A stretch of DNA of 7,051 bases from an uncultured Alphaproteobacteria bacterium (GCA_938028645.1 CALIMD010000301.1:1-7051); one strand, 5' to 3'; counted from the first letter of the stretch, positions 1 through 6,341 are shown. The notes: generated by a model from the sequence alone, not told the origin. Numbers and translations are program-made.

Positions 1-72
1 GAAACAGTCGCTAAGCAACGCGATTATGAGGATGTGGTTATAACCCGGCAGGGTGCACCTTATTACACGTAA
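1..72 (+). CDS. C-terminal end of an unidentified protein (partial)
   Basis: Frame 1 is open from the window edge to a TAA at 70-72 and gives 23 residues ending in RDYEDVVITRQGAPYYT. The other two plus-strand frames meet stops within the first 42 bases, so this is the only open plus frame here. The mix of charged and aromatic residues looks like real protein rather than translated spacer. The fragment is too short to assign a family. The gene would run convergently with the protease gene whose stop codon lies at 134-136, leaving a gap of about 61 bases. It could also be a chance open stretch, since the left part is cut off. Confidence 0.45.
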   Translation, partial: ETVAKQRDYEDVVITRQGAPYYT

Positions 73-133
73 ATAACCGTTCGATTATTTCCAGTTGTTC
101 CTATGGCACTTTTCGTTTTGCTTGAATATTACA
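73..133. other. Short intergenic gap between convergent genes
   Basis: This gap separates the plus-strand partial gene from the minus-strand protease gene. The only structure seen is a weak AT-rich inverted repeat, AAATAA at 71-76 with TTATTT at 85-90, which overlaps the stop codon of the left gene. It has no GC-rich stem and no clear U-tract, so I do not call it a terminator. Confidence 0.4.
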
Positions 134-3100
134 CTAGAAAAAAATAGATTCTACCGAGTAACTGCCTGAAGTTTGAGACAATTCCCCAATGTTTGCCATG
201 ACATTCAAGTAATAGTCACCTGTGCTCGGGGCGGTATACGATACAGAGGCTTCAAACCCCGTTCCACTATCATCATCTTGCGCAACCAAAGTATTGTTTT
301 CATTATATAAGAAAGCTTGAGGGTCCCAAAGAGTTCCATGATTACTATGTGAACCCCGAACATCAAACCTATAAGTTGTATCTGCTTCGAGTGAAAATCG
401 GAACATATCCCTGTCGCCAAGGAAATCAATATTACCAGCAAAAATAGTATTTAGGTTTGCAAGCGATGCCCCGTTTATAGTATCGCCAACTATGTCTCCA
501 AGACTGCTCGTAGCAATAGATGTCTGTTTAACATCTAGCTGATACGAACCAGTCAAAGCTGAACTAAATGCACCGGCCTCTATATATATTTCGCCTGTCG
601 ACGGAGCAGTGTAACTTAACAGACTTTCAAACCCCCGACCTCCATCGTCGTTTTGACCAAGTACTTCTCCGTTAATATCTAAAACACGCAACAGTGGGTC
701 GGTTAATGTACCTACATTCGAAGTCGAACCTTTCATATCGATTTGATATGTTGCACCGGATGTCACGGATAAAGAGAAAACATCTTTATCGCCGCCAATC
801 TCTATATTTCCCGTTTGGGAGATGCCAGGAGTTATAGAAGTTAACCCAAGTGAAGGCGCATTGGCTATATCATTGTCAGCAGAGCTCCCCGATGCCCCGA
901 CGGAAATCTCATACGTCCCTGTGCGTGCTTCAAATGCACCGGCTTCCACATACAATGTCTCAGTAGTCGTCGGTGTATAAATTATTTGTGATTCTAACCT
1001 AAAACCACCATCATCATTTTGACCTAAAATGGTTCCAGCCGAGTCCTTTAATGTCAATAATGGATCTCGCAAATTGCCAACAGAAGACCAAAAACCTTTC
1101 TGATCTATCGTATAGGTGACACCAGCCTGAACGTCTAAGGAGAAAATATCAGTATCGCTTGCAATCTCTAGATTGCCAGATTGATTAGTCCCAACACTCA
1201 AGGCCGTATTACCACCAATATTACCAGAATGATCATCTTGGATAGTGACGTCAGTAACGTCTAATTGGTACGTACCGGTCAAACCAGAACTGAAAGCACC
1301 CGCCTCTATAAAAAAATCTCCACTTGTTGATGGAGCGAAAGTTAAACTAGACTCAAATCCAGTTCCTCCATCGTCATTTTGAGCTATCTGAGAGCCATTA
1401 GAATCTAAAATCGTAACAATTGGATCTGTCAAAGTCCCAAGTGCCGAAGGCTCCCCCCTAAGGTCAATTAAGTAAGTTGAGCCTGCTGTTCCAGAAACTT
1501 TGTAAACATCCTTATCTCCACCTGTTTCTAAGTTTCCTATTACGGAAACTCCCGGAGCCACTGCTGTGTTGGATCCTATTGAATCTGGATGGTCATCTGT
1601 GCTTGGCTGTTGCGAAGTTGGTGAATCTGGAAGTGTTCCTCCGGCAGCCAAAAGCCCAAGTGCATTTACATCAAGTACTCTATAATTACCGCCTGTCGCT
1701 GGATCTGAGAAAGTAGATGCCGATTGCTGGAGAAATGTCTCAAAATCATCGACTGATAAGTTAGGATTGAGTTGTCTCATTAATGAAGATACACCGGCGA
1801 CATAGGGAGTTGCCATGCTCGTTCCACTCAATGTTTGCATTGCTGCTCCAACCCCAGGAGCAGCATTGGTTATTCCTGTGCCTGGCGCGAATACTTGTGT
1901 AATCGTTGTATCTCGCTGAGAATAACTTGCTGCGCCTTCATTTACGCTATCTAAGGCACTTATTGCTAACGCGTTGGGATCTGATGCTGGTGTCCCCACT
2001 CCCTCAGCATTGAATGATGCAAAACTATTACCAGCTGCTACAAAAGTTATAACACCTTGTGACTTCAACGCAGCGATTTCATCACTTAACGATGACAACT
2101 GGGTCGAGGACGAATTATCTGAAGCCCCGAGGGACATATTAACCGAAGTGATGTTATAGGTCGCACGATTATCTAAAACCCATTGTAATCCTGCCTCTAT
2201 ACTAGAAAAAGAACCACCATTTGCTCCTAAAACCTGAATTGCTGCCACATTAGCCCCTGGGGCAGTACCAGGGAACGTTGCATCTGATGACATCGCGATC
2301 CCAGCTACATGTGTTCCATGAGTATCTGAGTCTTGTGCACCATTACCATCACCGTGAAAATCCGCAGACGCCACAATGTTATCAGAAACACCGTCACCAT
2401 TGGTATCAGCTCCAAAAAATGGATGATCTAAATCAATCCCCGTATCTAACACAGCTATAGTCGTTCCACTGCCATCAATAGTCGGATTCGCTGTTTTAAA
2501 GGCCTCCAAGTTTGTCGCGGCCGAAGCGGTCGCTGCCACACCAAATGTTAAATTGGACTTTGTTGTGATTGTGGGAACAAAATTTCCGCCAACAGAACTA
2601 CTATTCACCGACATTGATGCAATAAGCGATTTTTCGGTATATGCGTCAGCATCTGCCTTCATGTTACTATCGCTGGCGGATAGGACAAAGTTACTCGACG
2701 TCTGTGATATACCGTCATCGGCAAGCACTAAAATATTGTTATCCCCTATACCGTCTTTGAGCGTATACCCATAAATCTGGCCAGATCGTTCGTTAAAGTT
2801 CAGGTACTCAGGCAGTTCTTCGCCAGTCGAGGACATCGCTGTAACAGATCCATTAAATCCATTAGCTCCCCCCAAATCCATAACGATACCCACTGGCAAA
2901 TTAAATGAACCACTTATTTCCGTCTCAACGGTATCAAACCTATTAGAAACAATTATCGTCGACTGCTGACTAGCAAGTTGCTCAGCTTCCCGCGTATCCA
3001 CCACCCCACCGTAGCCTACTATTCCTTCCGAAGTATACGAGCTGGAGGCTTCGAAATTCTCTATCTCATTGATGTCTGTGGAATAATGATGAAATCCCGT

Positions 3101-3418
3101 TTCGGTATTGAAAAATCGATGAACCGCCTGCGTCCCATCCACTTCGGTTTGAAAAAGTCTGAAGACATTACCCTCTTCCACAAAGTCAGCGTTTGATCGC
3201 AACACCTCTATTTCAAGCGGGTCTGCGGTAAAAACGTGATCATTTGTGCTGGTATTTAAAAAACGAGTAAATTGGAGATCGCCACTCTCAAAACCCTCAA
3301 AAGCTGCTTTTTGATTCAAGCCACCCTGCAGGGTTTCCCCCTCCTCTGCAGCAGCATAGTGCAAAAAGTTATCACCAGAATATTGAACGATGAGTTCATT
3401 ATAAACTTTGGATACCAT
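134..3418 (-). CDS. Secreted subtilisin-like (S8) serine protease with DUF5648-like N-terminus and four PPC-like repeats
   Basis: This is a 1094-residue modular exoprotease, predicted to hydrolyse peptide bonds outside the cell. Residues about 45-138 contain two copies of an RF(L/F)NT-type motif (RFLNTSTNDHVFTAD, RFFNTETGFHHYSTD) typical of DUF5648. Residues about 165-248 resemble a dystroglycan-type cadherin/Ig fold (LNFNERSGQIYGYTL). The S8 domain spans about 315-590 and has Asp325 (VLDTGID), His367 (HGTHVAG), oxyanion Asn464 (AAGN) and Ser534 (GTSMATP), so the catalytic set is complete. Four PPC-like beta domains follow (about 607-1091). There is no N-terminal signal peptide and no recognisable I9 propeptide. 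The C-terminus ESIFF resembles type I secretion tails, and no transporter genes lie in the window. The ATG at 3418 is the only ATG after an in-frame stop at 3452-3454, and a purine-rich GGGAAAAG precedes it. Protease class is secure; substrate and export route are inferred. Confidence 0.93.
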   Translation of the reverse strand: MVSKVYNELIVQYSGDNFLHYAAAEEGETLQGGLNQKAAFEGFESGDLQFTRFLNTSTNDHVFTADPLEIEVLRSNADFVEEGNVFRLFQTEVDGTQAVHRFFNTETGFHHYSTDINEIENFEASSSYTSEGIVGYGGVVDTREAEQLASQQSTIIVSNRFDTVETEISGSFNLPVGIVMDLGGANGFNGSVTAMSSTGEELPEYLNFNERSGQIYGYTLKDGIGDNNILVLADDGISQTSSNFVLSASDSNMKADADAYTEKSLIASMSVNSSSVGGNFVPTITTKSNLTFGVAATASAATNLEAFKTANPTIDGSGTTIAVLDTGIDLDHPFFGADTNGDGVSDNIVASADFHGDGNGAQDSDTHGTHVAGIAMSSDATFPGTAPGANVAAIQVLGANGGSFSSIEAGLQWVLDNRATYNITSVNMSLGASDNSSSTQLSSLSDEIAALKSQGVITFVAAGNSFASFNAEGVGTPASDPNALAISALDSVNEGAASYSQRDTTITQVFAPGTGITNAAPGVGAAMQTLSGTSMATPYVAGVSSLMRQLNPNLSVDDFETFLQQSASTFSDPATGGNYRVLDVNALGLLAAGGTLPDSPTSQQPSTDDHPDSIGSNTAVAPGVSVIGNLETGGDKDVYKVSGTAGSTYLIDLRGEPSALGTLTDPIVTILDSNGSQIAQNDDGGTGFESSLTFAPSTSGDFFIEAGAFSSGLTGTYQLDVTDVTIQDDHSGNIGGNTALSVGTNQSGNLEIASDTDIFSLDVQAGVTYTIDQKGFWSSVGNLRDPLLTLKDSAGTILGQNDDGGFRLESQIIYTPTTTETLYVEAGAFEARTGTYEISVGASGSSADNDIANAPSLGLTSITPGISQTGNIEIGGDKDVFSLSVTSGATYQIDMKGSTSNVGTLTDPLLRVLDINGEVLGQNDDGGRGFESLLSYTAPSTGEIYIEAGAFSSALTGSYQLDVKQTSIATSSLGDIVGDTINGASLANLNTIFAGNIDFLGDRDMFRFSLEADTTYRFDVRGSHSNHGTLWDPQAFLYNENNTLVAQDDDSGTGFEASVSYTAPSTGDYYLNVMANIGELSQTSGSYSVESIFF
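146..1600 (-). repeat. Four tandem PPC-like beta-domain repeats within the protease gene
   Basis: The 3' part of the protease gene encodes four diverged repeats of about 115-120 residues: roughly 607-721, 728-841, 848-963 and 973-1091. Each has an opening D-x-D-x-F/Y strand (DKDVYKV, DTDIFSL, DKDVFSL, DRDMFRF), then a DP followed by an NDDGG.GFES-like core, then a TG.Y strand. The DP dipeptides start at residues 665, 785, 907 and 1032, a period of 120-125. Repeats 1-3 share an EAGAF strand. Repeat 4 has lost it and carries DDDSG instead of DDGG. Such domains commonly follow the catalytic domain in secreted bacterial peptidases and are either removed or used for binding. Confidence 0.85.
2381..2407 (-). 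other. Putative calcium-binding loop DTNGDGVSD inside the S8 domain
   Basis: Residues 338-346 of the protease form a D-x-N-x-D-G-x-x-D loop of the thrombospondin type-3/EF-hand-like kind. It lies between catalytic Asp325 and His367. Loops of this type usually coordinate Ca2+, which would fit folding after export into a calcium-rich environment such as seawater. Metal binding is inferred from the pattern alone. Confidence 0.5.
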
Positions 3419-3537
3419 CTTTTCCCATTCTTTCGAATTTATACAAGGAGCTTACTTATCCCTAAGTGTATCTGAACAATCAAAAAAATATAGATCTACC
3501 TTGTGTTTTAACTCACAATCCAAATATTTTTTATCAA
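3419..3537. other. Intergenic spacer between the DUF6065-like gene and the protease gene
   Basis: This spacer lies between two minus-strand genes. It is AT-rich and includes a weak 5-bp hairpin (TTGTG at 3501-3505 with CACAA at 3514-3518) and, further downstream in the minus direction, a run of seven T on that strand (A at 3482-3488 on the plus strand). The stem is too short and too far from the T-run for a convincing terminator. A TATAAA-like hexamer lies just upstream of the protease start, but I could not match a -35 to it. Confidence 0.35.
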
Positions 3538-4218
3538 TCACGAATTCGTCTTCACTTGATCCTTGTAGAATTTTCTATTCGTTTTTATTTGTTCAATAAC
3601 TTCAGTTAATCTGTCTCTATCCGCTGTTTCATATGTTAATCTCAGTTTTGTTTCTCTTAAAAACGGGATAATTTGAACTAACGGATCACCTTTTTTAAAT
3701 GAGATCGAGTCCTCTTCATCCTCTAAGTAGATGGCTAATGGTATATTTATCATATTGTAATAGGTGTCAGAACGGACTGCTCCAGAAAGGCAAAATGCGT
3801 TCCTATGCCCGTTTCTATTAAACGGTTGAGTGAACAGGCAGGAGTATCCTTTTGGGACAGTAAACACCCAAGGAAGCCCAATTTTAATAACATGATAGTT
3901 TTCGAATTCTGAATTTTTATACTGTTTTGCTTCATGACCTCCAATAATTGGGTAACCAATATGATCACATTTTATTATTTTTCCAGATTTCCCCGCAATC
4001 CCAACATATTCGAAAGTCATATCACATGGGAATTCTACAATTATACCTTGAATCATGCACTCAATCGCCGGCAAGCAGTCTGACATATTAAGTGTATTGG
4101 AAGTTAGGGCCGCCTTCCTTAATTCCTTCATCCAGTTAGGAAAATAATCGGACGCTGCCCGAGGGTTTACCCACCAGTCCGCAAGTCCATCAACTCTTTT
4201 GATACTTACCTCAACCAT
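3538..4218 (-). CDS. DUF6065-like protein of unknown function
   Basis: This 226-residue soluble protein has no signal peptide or membrane segment. The pattern matches my recollection of DUF6065, a family seen in bacteria and in tailed phages: FPNWMKEL near residues 26-33, SDCLP at 46-50, GII at 58-60, LPWVFTVPKGYSCLFTQPFN at 115-134, LSGAVRSDTYYNMINIPL at 144-161 and KKGDPLVQIIPFLRE at 175-189. A charged, probably helical tail follows (about 196-222). The order of a proline-rich PxGYS turn, a Gx(V/I)xSDTYYN strand and a final GDPLVQIIPF strand loosely recalls dUTPase/dCTP-deaminase jelly rolls, but I cannot point to catalytic residues. The start is supported by GGGG at 4225-4228, six bases upstream. 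It is 119 bases from the protease gene on the same strand, with no evident functional link. No biochemical function can be assigned. Confidence 0.8.
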   Translation of the reverse strand: MVEVSIKRVDGLADWWVNPRAASDYFPNWMKELRKAALTSNTLNMSDCLPAIECMIQGIIVEFPCDMTFEYVGIAGKSGKIIKCDHIGYPIIGGHEAKQYKNSEFENYHVIKIGLPWVFTVPKGYSCLFTQPFNRNGHRNAFCLSGAVRSDTYYNMINIPLAIYLEDEEDSISFKKGDPLVQIIPFLRETKLRLTYETADRDRLTEVIEQIKTNRKFYKDQVKTNS

Positions 4219-4248
4219 TTATTACCCCATGTTTATTCGAATTTTATA

Positions 4249-4357
4249 TATCCTAATAGGTTAGCGCTTATAAACGAATGAAGTTAGCAATTTTCCCAAC
4301 TTAAGCTTTCTATAAAAATGGTATTGTTGCTATAAACACTCAGTATTATCCTAATAG
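4249..4357 (+). repeat. Pair of 11-base direct repeats TATCCTAATAG
   Basis: Copies lie at 4249-4259 and 4347-4357, 98 bases start to start. The match extends loosely on the right (GTTA versus AGTTA). The second copy overlaps the candidate -10 of the CoA-transferase promoter and the first lies close to the DUF6065-like gene, so the pair could be a regulator site. Chance recurrence in AT-rich DNA is possible. Confidence 0.45.
4324..4352 (+). promoter_or_regulatory. Candidate sigma70-type promoter for the CoA-transferase gene
   Basis: TTGTTG at 4324-4329 and TATCCT at 4347-4352 are separated by exactly 17 bases, which would give a leader of about 50 bases. Matches to consensus are moderate (3/6 and 4/6), so this is a weak prediction supported mainly by spacing and location. 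Confidence 0.3.
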
Positions 4358-4398
4358 AGTTAATTCTTCTATCACGTTTATTCTAAGATTTTTTGTTT

Positions 4399-4402
4399 GG
4401 GG
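4399..4402 (+). promoter_or_regulatory. Ribosome-binding site of the CoA-transferase gene
   Basis: A GGGG core sits eight bases before the ATG at 4411 and supports this start. The first residues, AGALKGIKILDLT, also align with the usual family N-terminus. Confidence 0.6.
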
Positions 4403-4410
4403 CGATTTAA

Positions 4411-5616
4411 ATGGCAGGTGCATTAAAAGGCATAAAGATTCTGGATCTAACTTCTGTCGGTTTTGGTCCATACGCTTGTCAAATTTTGGGCGATTATGGT
4501 GCAGAGATAATTAAAATTGAATCTCCCGATGGAGATATCACCCGAGGAATAGGGCCATTTCGTAATAATGGAATGGGTCACTTTTTTTTGAATGCAAATA
4601 GAAACAAACGGAGTCTAGTTCTGGATCTCAAGAAAGGCGCTGCTAAGAGAATATTTTTTAACTTGGTAAAAAGTGCCGATGTAGTTATGACATCTATTAG
4701 GCCCGCGGCTATGGATCGATTAGGGCTAGGCTTTGATGATTGTATTAAGATAAATGAAAAATTAATATACGTTGCGTTAGTTGGATTTGGGCAATCGGGA
4801 CCATATGCGAAAAGACCCGCCTATGACGATATTATTCAAGGTGTTTCTGGAATGGCCTCAATGCAAGGAGGTAGAGATGGGGACCCCACTTTTGTGAATG
4901 CGTCTATTTGCGATAAAATATGTTCTCAAATTGCCGCACATGCTACGCTAGCGGCACTCTACAGCAGAACAAATGATGGGATTGGTCAGTTAGTCGAGGT
5001 GCCGATGTTCGAATCAATGGTAGGATTTAATCTAGTAGAGCACCAGTCAGGCATGACCTTTGACCCCCCCATGGGAGGTAGAGGGTACGAACGATCCATG
5101 GCGAAGCACCGCAAACCCTATGCCACATCGGACGGTTTTGTTTGCGCACTTCCATATACAACGAAACATTGGCAAACTTTCTTTTCTATAATGAAAAGAG
5201 ATGATTTGGTGAATGATCCGCGAGTCGTAAATGCAAAAATAAGAAGTGAAAAAATTGCCGAACTTTACGAACTCGTATCCGAATTAGTAAAAGATTGGAC
5301 AACGAACGAGCTTTTAGAAGCTCTACATATTGGCGACATTCCGCACGGCGAAGCAACAGAATTAAATAACTTAGAAAATGACCCTCATTTGAATGAGGTG
5401 GATTTTTTCCGATTAATAGATCATCCATCAGAGGGAAAAATAAAACTAACTTCACCACCAATAAATTTTTCTGAAACTCCTGCAACTATTGATCGATTAC
5501 CTCCGCTACTAGGGGAACATAACGAAGAAATTCTAAAGGAGATTGGATATACTGATGAACAAATATCACAACTTTACGAAGACCAAATCATAGGTTGTTC
5601 AGATATAGGTCAATAA
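4411..5616 (+). CDS. Family III CoA-transferase (CaiB/BaiF type)
   Basis: This 401-residue cytosolic enzyme is predicted to move coenzyme A between carboxylic acids through an aspartyl-CoA mixed anhydride. The length is typical for the family. Visible family signatures are LKGIKILDLT...GPYACQILGDYGAEIIKIE (residues 5-37), NANRNKRSLVLDLK (61-74), LGLGFDD (104-110), YVALVGFGQSGPYAKRPAYD (120-139), and the C-terminal GYTDEQISQLYEDQIIG (379-395). By position, Asp168 in the SICDKIC segment fits the catalytic aspartate (Asp169 in formyl-CoA transferase). Family members use formyl/oxalyl, carnitine, succinyl or other acyl groups, and substrate cannot be told from sequence. The gene starts a plus-strand run, with a 60-base gap to rnd, so co-transcription is possible. 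No acyl-CoA dehydrogenase or dehydratase partner is in the window to narrow the pathway. Confidence 0.92.
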   Translation: MAGALKGIKILDLTSVGFGPYACQILGDYGAEIIKIESPDGDITRGIGPFRNNGMGHFFLNANRNKRSLVLDLKKGAAKRIFFNLVKSADVVMTSIRPAAMDRLGLGFDDCIKINEKLIYVALVGFGQSGPYAKRPAYDDIIQGVSGMASMQGGRDGDPTFVNASICDKICSQIAAHATLAALYSRTNDGIGQLVEVPMFESMVGFNLVEHQSGMTFDPPMGGRGYERSMAKHRKPYATSDGFVCALPYTTKHWQTFFSIMKRDDLVNDPRVVNAKIRSEKIAELYELVSELVKDWTTNELLEALHIGDIPHGEATELNNLENDPHLNEVDFFRLIDHPSEGKIKLTSPPINFSETPATIDRLPPLLGEHNEEILKEIGYTDEQISQLYEDQIIGCSDIGQ

Positions 5617-5648
5617 ATTCTCACATGTAGATCCAGCAAAAATAATAC

Positions 5649-5652
5649 GGAG
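5649..5652 (+). promoter_or_regulatory. Shine-Dalgarno GGAG placed for a leader ORF rather than for rnd
   Basis: GGAG at 5649-5652 is the only good ribosome-binding core before rnd. It lies 10 bases before an ATG at 5663 but 24 bases before the rnd ATG at 5677. The nearer start opens a seven-codon reading frame in another frame. Confidence 0.5.
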
Positions 5653-5662
5653 TAATAATCAA

Positions 5663-5686
5663 ATGAAAATAAGTACATGCCTATAA
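5663..5686 (+). CDS. Seven-codon leader ORF overlapping the rnd start
   Basis: ATG at 5663 followed by six codons and TAA at 5684-5686 encodes MKISTCL. It is out of frame with rnd and runs across the rnd start codon, ending seven bases into it. It has the only well-placed Shine-Dalgarno sequence in this gap. If translated, it would couple or restrain RNase D synthesis by termination and re-initiation. It may equally be a chance ATG. Conservation is unknown. Confidence 0.3.
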   Translation: MKISTCL

Positions 5687-6288
5687 ATTTATACAAAGGG
5701 GATTTACCTTCCGGTCTTAATCTTGGTCCAGTTGTCGCCATAGACAGCGAAACGATGGGATTAAAACCACACAGAGATAGATTGTGCTTGATACAACTAT
5801 CCTCAGGAGACGGAAATGCGCATTTGGTTCAGTTTGAACGATTCAACTATACCGCTCGAAATCTAGTTAAATTATTAGAAGACCCAGATGTGACAAAGGT
5901 ATTTCATTATGCACGCTTTGACGTAGCTGTTATAAAAAAGTATCTTAAAGCTCGAACAAATTCAATTTATTGCACAAAAATTGCCTCTAAACTCGTTCGA
6001 ACCTATACCGATAAACATGGCCTCAAAGACTTGTGTAAAGAATTGCTCAACCTCGATCTATCTAAACAACAGCAATCTTCCGATTGGGGCGCTAAAAACC
6101 TCACAGAGGAACAAAAAACATATGCTGCTTCCGATGTCCTTTATTTACATAAAATTAAGGACATCCTCGATCAACGTTTACGCAGAGAAGAACGAGACCA
6201 ATTAGCGGCTCTTTGCTTTGAATTTCTTCAAACGAGGGCTAACTTAGATTTGATAGGTTTTGAGAACGAGGATATTTTTAGTCATTGA
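5677..6288 (+). CDS. rnd: Ribonuclease D, short single-domain form
   Basis: This is a 203-residue 3'-to-5' exoribonuclease of the DEDDy family, which trims 3' ends of tRNA precursors and other small RNAs in the cytoplasm using two metal ions. Exo I is AIDSETMGL with Asp23 and Glu25. Exo II is VFHYARFD with Asp82. Exo III is YAASDVLYL with Tyr149 and Asp153. All five residues are present. The protein stops soon after the nuclease domain and lacks the HRDC domains of the longer E. coli enzyme; this compact form is usual in Alphaproteobacteria. The start at 5677 is the only ATG after an in-frame stop at 5656-5658, and MPINLYKGDLP matches the expected family N-terminus, but no good ribosome-binding site stands directly before it. 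lptC follows after 53 bases on the same strand, a conserved alphaproteobacterial neighbour. Confidence 0.93.
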   Translation: MPINLYKGDLPSGLNLGPVVAIDSETMGLKPHRDRLCLIQLSSGDGNAHLVQFERFNYTARNLVKLLEDPDVTKVFHYARFDVAVIKKYLKARTNSIYCTKIASKLVRTYTDKHGLKDLCKELLNLDLSKQQQSSDWGAKNLTEEQKTYAASDVLYLHKIKDILDQRLRREERDQLAALCFEFLQTRANLDLIGFENEDIFSH

Positions 6289-6290
6289 AC

Positions 6291-6319
6291 ATCAAATCTG
6301 ATATATGTAATCAGTTGAT
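6291..6319 (+). repeat. Imperfect inverted repeat between rnd and lptC
   Basis: ATCAA-AT-CTGAT (6291-6302) pairs with ATCAGTTGAT (6310-6319) across a seven-base loop, giving ten base pairs with a two-base bulge. It starts two bases after the rnd stop codon. It is AT-rich and followed by A/T mixture rather than a clean T-run, so it is a poor intrinsic terminator. It could be an mRNA-end stabiliser, an attenuating hairpin, or a dyad operator. Confidence 0.4.
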
Positions 6320-6341
6320 AATGAAATTAAAATTTATTTGA

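Larger units (their letters stand above)
4219..4410. promoter_or_regulatory. Divergent intergenic region, likely carrying promoters in both directions
   Basis: These 192 bases separate the outward-reading DUF6065-like gene (minus) and CoA-transferase gene (plus), so both should be expressed from here. The region is strongly AT-rich. It contains an 11-base perfect direct repeat TATCCTAATAG at 4249-4259 and 4347-4357, followed by GTTA or AGTTA in each case. Both flanking genes have a GGGG ribosome-binding core (4225-4228 on minus, 4399-4402 on plus). Confidence 0.5.

Noticed and set aside
71..90. AAATAA/TTATTT inverted repeat as a bidirectional terminator between convergent genes
   Set aside because: All-A/T six-pair stem without a GC core; common by chance in AT-rich DNA.
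134..1600. Classical RTX (GGxGxDxxx) repeats in the C-terminus of the protease
   Set aside because: The DDGG motifs occur once per 120-residue domain and do not form tandem nonapeptides; they fit PPC-like domains instead.
1477..3196. Plus-strand open frames lying within the protease gene (for example near 1477-1716, 1974-2159 and 2978-3196)
   Set aside because: They are antisense to a clearly real coding region, show no domain-like sequence, and lack ribosome-binding sites; they are shadows of the repeated acidic coding sequence.
3482..3518. Possible intrinsic terminator after the DUF6065-like gene on the minus strand (TTGTG/CACAA stem then seven T)
   Set aside because: The stem is only five pairs, AT-rich, and the T-run lies about a dozen bases beyond it rather than directly after.
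3750..3968. 72-codon minus-strand frame within the DUF6065-like gene
   Set aside because: It overlaps the conserved core motifs of the real gene in another frame and resembles no protein family.
4260..4270. AGCGCT palindrome in the divergent region as an operator
   Set aside because: Only six bases are symmetric and there is no second copy.
4219..4410. att sites or insertion-sequence ends flanking the accessory left half
   Set aside because: No terminal inverted repeats, target duplications, tRNA end or integrase could be seen; the 11-base repeats are both in the same gap and flank no gene.
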